From: an uncultured bacterium
Lineage (GTDB): Bacteria; Cyanobacteriota; Vampirovibrionia; Gastranaerophilales; Gastranaerophilaceae
Length of the DNA: 7,725 bases
Assembly: GCA_945833895.1 (NCBI GenBank)
Contig: CAMAGQ010000078.1
Span: forward strand, 1-7,725
Direction: 5' to 3'
A program made the position numbers and the translations under genes. The number at the start of each line of letters is the position of its first letter. Within the stretch, counting starts at the first letter, position 1. Of the stretch, positions 1-6,980 are shown piece by piece. The notes below the pieces were generated by a model. That model saw only the letters and a list, made by a program, of their open reading frames with translations. It was not told the DNA's origin and ran no database searches.

Positions 1-510
1 TTTTTCTACGTGAATAAATTATGCGGAAAGTCTAGAGTCGGGCATTTTGACGGGGTTTGCACGGTTGTTAACAAGTTATTTAATATCGTACAGCCTGATT
101 TTGCATTCTTTGGACAAAAAGATGCTCAGCAGCTTATAATTATCAAAAAAATGGTCAAGGATTTGAACATTCCTGTAGAAATCATTCCATGCCCGATAGT
201 TAGAGAGGACTCAGGACTTGCACTAAGTTCAAGAAATAAATATTTGTCAGAAGAGGATAAAGTTCACGCACTTGCACTTTCAAAGATTTTGAATAACATC
301 AAAAACTGCTACAAAAAAGGGATTACAGATATTGAAGCACTGAAAGAAACAGCATATACGTTTTTGAATGAGCATCACGATTTGGAATACCTTGAATTTA
401 TGAACGAAGAAACTCTGGAAGAAGATAAAATAGCAACAGATAGTACCAGAGTTTTCATTGCGTGTAAAGTCGGTGGAGTCCGTTTGATTGATAATATTCT
501 TTTAGGTTAG
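1..510 (+). CDS. panC: Pantothenate synthetase (pantoate--beta-alanine ligase), C-terminal part, 5' end outside window
   Basis: PanC joins D-pantoate and beta-alanine with ATP, through a pantoyl-adenylate, to make pantothenate for coenzyme A synthesis in the cytoplasm. The reading frame is open from base 1 with no credible start, so about the first 110 residues, including the HxGH nucleotide-binding motif, lie upstream. The 169 visible residues carry family hallmarks: LCGKSRVGHFDGV near the beginning, KLFNIVQPD, FGQKDAQQL (visible residues about 37-45), a CPIVRED segment, LSSRN (about 75-79, the KMSKS-like loop) and the terminal RLIDN. The protein ends about 5 residues after RLIDN, as free-standing PanC does. 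There is therefore no C-terminal cytidylate kinase domain like the one fused to PanC in many Cyanobacteria. The gene ends with tandem stops (TAG TGA) and a hairpin terminator, and converges on the next gene. Identification is secure from motif order. Confidence 0.96.
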   Translation, partial: FFYVNKLCGKSRVGHFDGVCTVVNKLFNIVQPDFAFFGQKDAQQLIIIKKMVKDLNIPVEIIPCPIVREDSGLALSSRNKYLSEEDKVHALALSKILNNIKNCYKKGITDIEALKETAYTFLNEHHDLEYLEFMNEETLEEDKIATDSTRVFIACKVGGVRLIDNILLG

Positions 511-534
511 TGATTAATTTTAAAATACGGAAAC

Positions 535-570
535 AAAAAACGAAGAATCTTTTTAAGGATTCTTCGTTTT
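535..570. terminator. Bidirectional rho-independent terminator between panC and the convergent large gene
   Basis: A perfect 13-base-pair stem pairs 537-549 (AAAACGAAGAATC) with 558-570, around an 8-base loop. The right arm ends in TTTT for plus-strand transcription. The left flank is a run of six A (535-540), which reads as a U run on the minus strand. It lies 24 bases past the panC stop and 30 bases past the stop of the minus-strand gene, so it fits termination of both. Confidence 0.88.
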
Positions 571-600
571 AGTTTATCGAATTATTTCGATGTTTTTATT

Positions 601-3600
601 TTAGTATGTATATTTTACGTTTATGCCTATAGATTTCAAGTAGTTTATTGCTTGTCCTTCAGTTTTGCACTCATTGAGTTTTTGCAATTGTTCTTCACTC
701 ATTGGTCTGTCTTTAGTTGCGGCAATTGCGGCGTTTTTAATTTTATCCAAGTTTGTTAGTGGTTGTTGTCCAAAAGGAACTGCTGAAGGCATCATGTTAA
801 CCCAAGCATCAATCGGTTTGTATGGAATTCCGTGATTGCCGCCGGCAGGGGTTGTTTTTGCCCTATCCGTTGTTTGTTGTGCGGTTCTAGTCTTACCGGT
901 ATTTGTAGTTTTCTTTTTGCCGGTTGTTCTTGTTGGATTGGTTGTGCGTGTTGTGCGGGTTGCACGGTTTGGCCATTGCATACTTGATTTACCGCTGCCG
1001 TTCATTCCGTCGTATTGTTCCAAATGGTAAGTGTATTTATCACCGTTTTCATCTTCTTCAACTTTTAGTTCAAGTTGATAAACTTCAGTGTGATTATTTT
1101 TCAGGTTACCTTTATCGTCTTTTGCTGAAACAAGTACATAGAATGGACCTGATTGGCCGTTTAAGCCTGTCAATGTTACACCATCTTTAGTTTTACCATT
1201 TTTAAGTTCTTCGTCAGTTAATTTACGATATTCAAATGTATTAACTTTAGTATTAGTGTTATCTTTGATAGTAATAGTATCAGGTTCTTTCATATCTTTA
1301 CCTGTTACTGCGATTTCACCATCTTCGTCAGCAATAACGATTTGTGCTCTGTCTTTACCAACACCGTTATGGTCACGTTGATCTTGAGGAATACCGTGCT
1401 TATCTAACAGTTTATGGTCTCTTGCCCAGCCGCCAACTGCTACAGGGTCCTTTTTAGGTGGAACCGGAGGTGGTGTAGGCTCTGTTGGTTTTGTCGGATC
1501 CGGAAGATTTTCCAAGTCGGAAATTGCTTTTTGAGTATCTTTCAAATCCTGATATGCTGCAAGCAATTCTTCTGTATTCGCTTTTGCTGCACCTGTTCCA
1601 AGTGATGCTTGAATTACAGCAGCCTTGATTGCTTTATCTCTTACAGGGTCACCGGTAATTTTCATATCTTGGATTTGTGCAACAATTTTCTTGTTGTCTT
1701 TGCCTGATACATCATCCAGATGTGATAATACGTGATCTACAGAGTTACCATTGAACGCATCCTTAGATTGTGGGTTACATAGTAAGAAGGTTGATACACC
1801 TGCAATAACAGGGGCTGCGGCTTGTCCAAGGATTGGAACTTTGGCAACAGCATCAGCAACTGCATGAGCAAAAGCTTCGGCTGAACCACCCTTTGCAGTA
1901 GCTGTAGCTTCAGCAATAATTTGTGTTTCGTGGTAATTTCCATACTGATCAAAGTATTTATGCGTTTCCTTTTGAAAATCGTAAGCCGTTTTGCTTTCTC
2001 CTTCTTGGAAATCATAATCAGAGTCTTCTGCATGAGCATGTTTTTTATGACTCCAAAGAGTTGCTACTGCAGTTGCAGCTGCGGCAGCACCAGCCGCTCC
2101 CAATCTCCGTGCAGTACGGCTTTCATTACCAAACCCGAGTTCTTTACCCAAACTTGTTATTTTTGTTCTTGTTGTATCGAACTGTTTAGCCATCTGAGTT
2201 TTTTCATCAATATTCATTCTCGCATCACCACCAGTGAACTGCATCATTCCAGCTTGGAGTTTTTTAGTATCTATTTTGCCATCATCCATACAATGTGCCA
2301 AGTCACCGTATAGTTTGTTCGCTAAGTCTAAATTTTCTTGTGCTTCTTTCTTTGATGCCTCATCTGTAGCCTGCGTAAGTTTTTCTTCGGCTTCCTTAAT
2401 AAATCTATTTGCTTCAAATCTGATGTTATCCAAAGTCTGGAATTGTTTTTTAGACAGAGTAGTTGTATGTCCTTTTTCTTCTGGATGTGCTTTCAGATAT
2501 TCTTGTTCTTCATTTTTATTAGTAAAGACTTGATGTAATTTATCTACATTATTGTAGTTTTTCTCATTTTTACGTGCAGCACGAGCGATTCCACGTTCGC
2601 CGGCTTTGCTTGCCTGTGCCTTTTCTCTTGTATAGGCATCTTGAGCATCTTCTTTTTTCTTTAATAATTCATCTCTTTCAGTTCTTGCTTTATCAAGTTT
2701 TTCTCGTAGAGCTGCCCGTTCAGAACTTGAAGCTTTACTATACTCTTTTTCAAGTTGTCGAACTTCTTTATCTTTAGCTTTGTATTCTTTTTTAGCATCT
2801 TTTTTAGCAGTTTTTGCAGCTTTAACATCTTCTTCCGAACCATTTGTAAATTCTGAATGAGCCTTTTCTTTAGTGTTGTACTTCTGCATATTTTTAACAC
2901 TATCTTGATCCGGGACACTCAATTTAACATCCGGTTTTGCTTTATCTGCAGTTATTGTTACTTCTGATGTGCTGCCGTCGACTTTTATGCTTTGAACTTC
3001 TTTTGTTTTTGCTTCGTCAATTTTGCCGGTCTTTTTGTCTTTTACGACAACTTTACCAGCTTCATCCAAAACAACATCAGCTTCAGGATAGAAATGTTGT
3101 GCTTGTTTCAACAACCTTTCCTGCATTTTTGTCATTTCAGGTTTTTCTTTTTCATCATAAAAACTTTTTACCTGACAAGTTGGATGGTTTTTATTCCATT
3201 CAGCAATTTTTGCATCTAATTTAGGATCCATTCCATGTGATTTTGAATTTGTATAATGGAATAAATCCTCATATTCTTTTCGTTCTGTCTCATTTAGTTT
3301 TGCTAATTCTTTTTCATCAGCTCTCACTTTGGTTAGAGGATCTTGGAAAGATTCCTTTACCTTTTGCAAATCATCTGCTGATCTTGTTAATCCCATTGCG
3401 GATTTTGCAGCATCACTTGCTTCTGCTTCTGCACCTTGTTGTGTTGCTTCATATGCTTTAAATTCTGCATCATGCTTAATTCTAAAATCTGCAACTTGTT
3501 TTTGTGCATCTTTTACATTCATCTGTCCGTTTTTGACTTTTGCATTTAAGTCCGCGTTTAATGCATTAAATCTTGTCATTACATTTGCGCTTGTCACTTC

Positions 3601-3609
3601 ACCTGCCAT
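601..3609 (-). CDS. Large modular coiled-coil protein of unknown function (1002 aa)
   Basis: I do not recognise a family. The start is supported by AGAAAGGA (3618-3625) 8 bases upstream of ATG. No signal peptide is visible (MAGEVTSANVMTRFNALNAD). Visible architecture: charged helical segment about 1-110; mixed region 110-250 rich in Lys, Asp and Val; strongly charged coiled coil about 255-350; helical region 390-500; an Ala-rich hydrophobic stretch 503-519 followed by a His/Lys patch (HKKHAHAED); an Ala-rich segment about 565-612 ending in a second hydrophobic stretch (VPILGQAAAPVIAGVSTFLL); a proline hinge 703-718; a probably beta-rich domain about 755-865; a Thr/Arg/Lys low-complexity tract about 881-920; and a short C-terminal helical domain 950-1002. 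The four cysteines are scattered (145, 440, 611, 981). The architecture suggests a structural, surface or exported protein, but that is inference. The gene stands alone between a terminator and a long upstream gap. Confidence 0.85.
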   Translation of the reverse strand: MAGEVTSANVMTRFNALNADLNAKVKNGQMNVKDAQKQVADFRIKHDAEFKAYEATQQGAEAEASDAAKSAMGLTRSADDLQKVKESFQDPLTKVRADEKELAKLNETERKEYEDLFHYTNSKSHGMDPKLDAKIAEWNKNHPTCQVKSFYDEKEKPEMTKMQERLLKQAQHFYPEADVVLDEAGKVVVKDKKTGKIDEAKTKEVQSIKVDGSTSEVTITADKAKPDVKLSVPDQDSVKNMQKYNTKEKAHSEFTNGSEEDVKAAKTAKKDAKKEYKAKDKEVRQLEKEYSKASSSERAALREKLDKARTERDELLKKKEDAQDAYTREKAQASKAGERGIARAARKNEKNYNNVDKLHQVFTNKNEEQEYLKAHPEEKGHTTTLSKKQFQTLDNIRFEANRFIKEAEEKLTQATDEASKKEAQENLDLANKLYGDLAHCMDDGKIDTKKLQAGMMQFTGGDARMNIDEKTQMAKQFDTTRTKITSLGKELGFGNESRTARRLGAAGAAAAATAVATLWSHKKHAHAEDSDYDFQEGESKTAYDFQKETHKYFDQYGNYHETQIIAEATATAKGGSAEAFAHAVADAVAKVPILGQAAAPVIAGVSTFLLCNPQSKDAFNGNSVDHVLSHLDDVSGKDNKKIVAQIQDMKITGDPVRDKAIKAAVIQASLGTGAAKANTEELLAAYQDLKDTQKAISDLENLPDPTKPTEPTPPPVPPKKDPVAVGGWARDHKLLDKHGIPQDQRDHNGVGKDRAQIVIADEDGEIAVTGKDMKEPDTITIKDNTNTKVNTFEYRKLTDEELKNGKTKDGVTLTGLNGQSGPFYVLVSAKDDKGNLKNNHTEVYQLELKVEEDENGDKYTYHLEQYDGMNGSGKSSMQWPNRATRTTRTTNPTRTTGKKKTTNTGKTRTAQQTTDRAKTTPAGGNHGIPYKPIDAWVNMMPSAVPFGQQPLTNLDKIKNAAIAATKDRPMSEEQLQKLNECKTEGQAINYLKSIGINVKYTY

Positions 3610-3738
3610 GTTTCGTGTCCTTTCTTGATTTATCTTGTGTGCATTATTATTCTATAGTTCTATAAACGTTTTTTGTCTTGAAAAATTGCCTATAATTTAT
3701 ATAAATCTCATATATTTATTATATATTCCGTTCATAAA

Positions 3739-3766
3739 TCAGGCTAAAACACATACCTAACAAGGC
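3739..3766 (+). repeat. Copy A of a repeat shared with 6981-7009
   Basis: TCAGGCTAAAACACA is identical at 3739-3753 and 6981-6995. Similarity continues through TAAC(A/T)AGGC with one gap, so about 28 bases are related. This copy lies about 130 bases upstream of the large minus-strand gene but points the opposite way. It sits 9 bases before a small plus-strand ORF (ATG at 3776). Function unknown. Confidence 0.6.
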
Positions 3767-3998
3767 ATTTAGAGTATGCGAGTTTTGTTAACTTTTATTA
3801 AGAGGGTTTTCCTCTTGGTGAAAATTCTGTATCCATTTTCGTTTCTCTTTCTACAAACTTGTTGTACTAGTCTTTTGTATATGTCTACGTCATATTTGGA
3901 GAAAAACTTTAAAAATTTTAGGAGTATTTTTAGCACATTTGGCTAAACGATTGTACCAAGAGGGTTTTCGAGGTTTACATTTGTTTACATTCCATCCA

Positions 3999-4080
3999 TC
4001 ATTCTGAGGGGGACGATTTTTATTGCCCGAAGAATCCCAGGCAAACCTTGTCAGTGCTCCTTCGCTTTGCTCAGGATGAC
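3999..4080. repeat. Dispersed intergenic element with inverted ends (TCATTCTGAG ... CTCAGGATGA)
   Basis: The ends, TCATTCTGAG at 3999-4008 and CTCAGGATGA at 4070-4079, are inverted copies matching at 9 of 10 positions. The right half read on the minus strand (GTCATCCTGAGCAAAGCGAA, then GGA) resembles a recurrent intergenic motif that I recall from many unrelated bacterial genomes; the left half carries the related CGAAGAATCCC. Only one copy is in the window, so its dispersed nature is inferred from that recollection. It has no coding capacity and may be a MITE-like or REP-like element. Confidence 0.6.
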
Positions 4081-4135
4081 GAGGTTCTATTATATCTCAA
4101 CCATTCCCTTTTGTCGTAGTCATACGTTAGCATTC

Positions 4136-4167
4136 AAAAAAAAGGTGCTGAATTAATCATGCACCTT
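4136..4167 (-). terminator. Rho-independent terminator of the TPR gene
   Basis: AAGGTGC (4142-4148) pairs perfectly with GCACCTT (4161-4167), and the stem can extend through TGA/TCA inside the loop. Eight A residues on the plus strand (4136-4143) become the U run for minus-strand transcription. It lies about 30 bases past the TPR stop codon. Confidence 0.82.
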
Positions 4168-4198
4168 AACCTCTAATATAATGTGTAAATATATACCC

Positions 4199-5866
4199 TT
4201 AGATTTCAAACAGACTGTGCAGTCGTGATTGGATGTCTTCTTCATCTAACTCTTCTGTTATTCTGTTTAAATCTATCGCCATTTGATAATAATTCGCCGC
4301 GTCATTCGTAAATCCCATCTCCTGACTTGCTCGTCCTGCATTGAAATACGCAAGTGTATAATTCGGATTTATCGCTATCGCTTCTTCAAAATATTCCAAA
4401 GCCTCTTCCGCATCCATTAATCCGTCAAGATATAAAATTCCAAGATTATTCTGTGCAAATTCATTATCAGGCTTTAATTCAACCGCTTTATGGTAAGCCA
4501 CAAGGGCTTCTTCAAGGTAATCCTTTTCCCACAGTGCTATTCCGACTTTAGAATATGCCCGATGCTCTTCAGGATTAAGGGTTATCGCATCACAGTACGC
4601 TTTTATCGCTTTATCCAAGTCGTATTCTGCCATGTGAATATCACCAAGTGCAATATACAAGTCGTAATTTGTCGGGTCAAGAATTATTCCGGATTGATAC
4701 GTCGAAACCGCCGCCTCGATATTACCCTTTTGCTCGGCATAAATAGAACCTAATGCCTGACATACAATCGACGTCCATTCAGCATCAGGGTTTAGCGAAA
4801 TCGCCTTCTGATAATGTTCTATCGCATCGTCGTACAATTCAGCCTTAGCATAAGCATAAGCCAAAGAATTATTGAAAAACGGGTTCTCGGAATCTCTATC
4901 CACAGCAAGTTTAAACGCACTGATAGAATTCAATTTATCCTCTTTTGACATGTACAAATGCCCAAGTTCGTAGTAAATTTGTGCAGTATCAATATCAAAT
5001 TCAAGAAGTCGTTCGTAGCAATCAATCGCTTCTTCCGTGTTTTCAGGGAAGTATGTTTGCAAAATGGTCGCAATTTTTACAAGAATCTCACGATTTCTCG
5101 GGTTTGCTTCCAAAACTTTTCTATAACAGTTCAACGTTGTTTCCACGTCATTTCCCCGCAACGCAAGATTACCTAATTTCCTGTAGAAAAGTTCACTGTC
5201 AGAAGTCTTTTCAATCGCTGTTTTGTAAACCTTTTCCGCAGATTCGTACATCTTGAATTTTTCCATGAACTTTCCGACGGTATTATATGAAAAGATTGAA
5301 ACGTCGTTACTCATATTTCTGTAAAACATTCTCATTGTCGGAATATCCCATGCCAGCATAATGCTTCCAGTCAAAAAATAATACAAAAATCCGACGTAAT
5401 CTTTATAAGTTCCGCAACGGGAGTTAATTTTTTGCAAAAGTGATTGCGATAAAATCATTCTCGAACGACCTGATGTAAGCGGATTCATTGAGATTGCGGA
5501 CTTATATTCCTGCTCTGCCGACTCATAATCTTGAGCCAGTTGCATGAAATATCCTGTGTACAAATGTGCATCACGATTTTTCGGCGACAAAACAACCGCT
5601 GTTTTACACTGCTCTATTGCCGTACCTAAACTTATCTGCCCCTGTTCCCACATAAGTGTTGCAAGCCTGTAGTAGGTTTCAGGTATTGTCGGGTCGTATT
5701 TTACGGCATCCACGTAATGTTCAACCGCCTCTTCCAAATCGTTATTTCTTTGACCGATTAAATATTTTTCATGAGCAAGACGTGCTTTTTCTAAAGATTC
5801 TCTCGCCTTTTCCTTATTTTCCGTATTGTCTGTGCCAATCATCGGCATTAAAACTTGTTCTGACAT
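4199..5866 (-). CDS. Tetratricopeptide repeat (TPR) protein, 555 aa
   Basis: The protein is almost entirely 34-residue TPR units. About three units fill residues 30-131 and about ten fill 191-537, including clear ones at 330-363, 402-435, 436-469, 470-503 and 504-537. The usual markers recur: AIxxYxxAIxLNP turns such as AIEHYQKAISLNP and EALEYFEEAIAINP, with small residues at helix-packing positions. Residues about 132-190 break the register and include an aromatic, hydrophobic stretch (about 158-175) that could be a degenerate pair of repeats. No signal peptide or catalytic domain is seen, so it is probably a cytoplasmic protein-protein scaffold; its partner cannot be inferred. GGAG lies 7 bases before the chosen ATG. 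The gene is separated from both neighbours by terminators. Confidence 0.93.
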   Translation of the reverse strand: MSEQVLMPMIGTDNTENKEKARESLEKARLAHEKYLIGQRNNDLEEAVEHYVDAVKYDPTIPETYYRLATLMWEQGQISLGTAIEQCKTAVVLSPKNRDAHLYTGYFMQLAQDYESAEQEYKSAISMNPLTSGRSRMILSQSLLQKINSRCGTYKDYVGFLYYFLTGSIMLAWDIPTMRMFYRNMSNDVSIFSYNTVGKFMEKFKMYESAEKVYKTAIEKTSDSELFYRKLGNLALRGNDVETTLNCYRKVLEANPRNREILVKIATILQTYFPENTEEAIDCYERLLEFDIDTAQIYYELGHLYMSKEDKLNSISAFKLAVDRDSENPFFNNSLAYAYAKAELYDDAIEHYQKAISLNPDAEWTSIVCQALGSIYAEQKGNIEAAVSTYQSGIILDPTNYDLYIALGDIHMAEYDLDKAIKAYCDAITLNPEEHRAYSKVGIALWEKDYLEEALVAYHKAVELKPDNEFAQNNLGILYLDGLMDAEEALEYFEEAIAINPNYTLAYFNAGRASQEMGFTNDAANYYQMAIDLNRITEELDEEDIQSRLHSLFEI

Positions 5867-5890
5867 TTTGAAGCTCCAATATAATATATA

Positions 5891-5918
5891 GATTTACATG
5901 TAACAACGAGCGTAAATC
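5891..5918. promoter_or_regulatory. Overlapping palindromes upstream of the TPR gene (candidate operator)
   Basis: GATTTAC (5891-5897) and GTAAATC (5912-5918) form a perfect 7-base inverted repeat with a 14-base spacer. Overlapping the left arm is a perfect 10-base palindrome, TTACATGTAA (5893-5902). The site is 25-52 bases upstream of the TPR start. On the minus strand, TTGTTA (5901-5906) and TATATT (5878-5883) are 17 bases apart, but a start from that -10 would exclude the Shine-Dalgarno sequence, so the promoter position is unresolved. An operator role is inferred from geometry only. Confidence 0.35.
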
Positions 5919-5986
5919 CTATTTCTTTAATTTTCTTTTCAAAATCTCATCTGTTTGTATTAGATAATCGGTCAAATATTTAGTAT

Positions 5987-6019
5987 AAAAAAGAGATGTC
6001 CGAAAACATCCCTCTTTTT
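5987..6019 (-). terminator. Rho-independent terminator of the BI-1/YccA gene
   Basis: On the minus strand, AAAAAGAG and ATGT pair with ACAT and CTCTTTTT, with a two-base bulge and a 6-base loop. The right arm merges into a run of six T in transcript sense. It lies 21 bases past the BI-1/YccA stop codon. Confidence 0.82.
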
Positions 6020-6040
6020 AGTTCAAAATTAAAACATGTC

Positions 6041-6784
6041 TTAGTTATTACGACTCTGAAACTTCATAAGCAATTGCAAGATTTCAATATAAAGCCAGAT
6101 AATCGTTACCAGCAGTGAAAATCCAAAGTACCACTCTAAAATTTTATCCGCTCTGCCGGAAAGGCTTTCGATGTTATCAAAATCAACAATAAGACAGAAT
6201 GATGCAACAGCAACAACAATAAAGCTAAACCCGATACCGATTAAACTATTTGAAAAAATTCCAAGTGTCGGCAGGTGGAATAAACCTAAAATAAGTTCAA
6301 GTATCCTTACACCCAACACAGCAAACAGCGATGTGTAAATTACCGCTCTGAACTTCTCCGTACATTTGATAACCTTTGTTGAATATAAAACGAACATTCC
6401 TAAAATAGCGAAAAAAGTTCCTAAAGTAGCCTGCACGACAATTCCCGGGTAAAATTTGTTCGCAATAGCAGATATATAACCCAGTGCAAGCCCTTCACAC
6501 ATTGCATATAGCGGAGTTGTTACAATGAGTGATTTGTTCTTTGGCATAAAACAAATTGCGAAACAAAGAATAAGCCCGCCGAAAATTCCGACATTATATA
6601 ATATGGAAACTTTATCCAAAAATCCGTTCAGAAACAAATACCACGTATAACAAAATGTTCCCATAGTGAATAAACTGAGAAAGCATGTCTTTAAAATAGT
6701 TCCGTTCACGGTCATTGCAGAATCGCCTTCCAATGAGTTGAATGAATCTTTAATAAAGGCTTCTTTTAATGTTGGATTAACCAT
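6041..6784 (-). CDS. Bax inhibitor-1/YccA family integral membrane protein
   Basis: This 247-residue protein has about seven hydrophobic segments (roughly 31-52, 62-79, 88-106, 116-135, 146-168, 180-200, 219-240). It resembles the bacterial Bax inhibitor-1 branch described by Pfam BaxI_1 (PF12811). Supporting signs are a cytosolic N-terminus beginning NPTLKEAF; AMTVNGTILKT before the first membrane segment (24-33); the acidic motif VDFDNIES after the sixth segment (D201, D203, E206); and the C-terminal EWYFGFSLLVTIIWLYIEIL (217-236, with E234 in the membrane), ending in basic residues. Relatives such as YetJ form pH-sensitive cation (calcium) leak channels gated by an acidic pair; that role is inferred here. 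AAAGGAG lies 6 bases before ATG. The gene is monocistronic, with its own promoter candidate and terminator, and is divergent from the pilin-like gene. Confidence 0.9.
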   Translation of the reverse strand: MVNPTLKEAFIKDSFNSLEGDSAMTVNGTILKTCFLSLFTMGTFCYTWYLFLNGFLDKVSILYNVGIFGGLILCFAICFMPKNKSLIVTTPLYAMCEGLALGYISAIANKFYPGIVVQATLGTFFAILGMFVLYSTKVIKCTEKFRAVIYTSLFAVLGVRILELILGLFHLPTLGIFSNSLIGIGFSFIVVAVASFCLIVDFDNIESLSGRADKILEWYFGFSLLVTIIWLYIEILQLLMKFQSRNN

Positions 6785-6826
6785 ATATTACTCCTTTCCC
6801 TAAACAAATACCTCTAATCAATAAGT

Positions 6827-6854
6827 AATATACCATATAAAATAAAAATCTCAA
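6827..6854 (-). promoter_or_regulatory. Candidate sigma70-type promoter of the BI-1/YccA gene
   Basis: Minus-strand TTGAGA (6849-6854) and TATATT (6827-6832) are separated by 16 bases. The -10 lies about 43 bases upstream of the start codon, leaving room for a leader that includes the Shine-Dalgarno sequence. The region is very AT-rich, so chance matches are likely. Confidence 0.42.
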
Positions 6855-6877
6855 TTATACGAATGACAAGAAAATTT

Positions 6878-6903
6878 CTTAACTTTTTATCTAAAATGTT
6901 AAG
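6878..6903. repeat. Imperfect 26-base palindrome in the divergent control region
   Basis: The arms CTTAACTTTTTA (6878-6889) and TAAAATGTTAAG (6892-6903) match in inverted orientation at 11 of 12 positions around a 2-base centre. Its right part (6886-6903) is also a perfect inverted copy of 7011-7028. It lies upstream of the BI-1/YccA promoter candidate. It has no U run for either strand, so it looks more like a protein-binding site or element end than a terminator. Confidence 0.5.
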
Positions 6904-6980
6904 AAATCATTGAAAATATCTCAACATGTGCATCATAACACATTTCAAATCTTTATTCAATGTTAAAATATTACAAGAAT

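Larger units (their letters stand above)
3610..4198. other. Long intergenic gap with repeats and regulatory sequence
   Basis: This 589-base gap separates two minus-strand genes. From left to right it holds the Shine-Dalgarno sequence of the large gene; a 12-base inverted repeat TATAG-TT-CTATA (3653-3664) in its upstream region; very AT-rich sequence (3690-3730) with TATAAT-like boxes on both strands but no convincing paired -35; one copy of a repeat also seen near 6981; a 56-codon plus-strand ORF (3776-3946) of doubtful status; a 12-base direct repeat AAGAGGGTTTTC (3800-3811 and 3958-3969); a tandem GTTTACATT (3973-3981 and 3983-3991); a dispersed inverted-end element (3999-4080); and the terminator of the TPR gene. 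I see no RNA gene that I can name. Confidence 0.6.

Noticed and set aside
2272..2287. EF-hand-like DDGKID segment in the large protein (residues 442-447)
   Set aside because: Positions 1 and 3 of the loop are not acidic, so a calcium-binding EF hand is not supported.
1737..2918. Overlapping minus-strand ORFs (1737-2039 and 2661-2918) within the large gene
   Set aside because: They are alternative frames of the same coding sequence, rich in Lys/Leu, with no homology signal and no separate ribosome site.
836..3628. Many plus-strand ORFs of 60-130 codons opposite the large gene
   Set aside because: They are antisense shadows of a long, well-supported gene with a good Shine-Dalgarno sequence. 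They read as Leu/Phe/Cys-rich chance translations and none has its own ribosome site.
3668..3696. Plus-strand promoter with TATAAT at 3691-3696
   Set aside because: The only -35-like box (TTGTCT, 3673-3678) is 12 bases away, too close, and no supported gene follows.
4354..5871. Plus-strand ORFs opposite the TPR gene
   Set aside because: The minus-strand frame shows unmistakable TPR repeats. The opposite frames are low-complexity and lack motifs.
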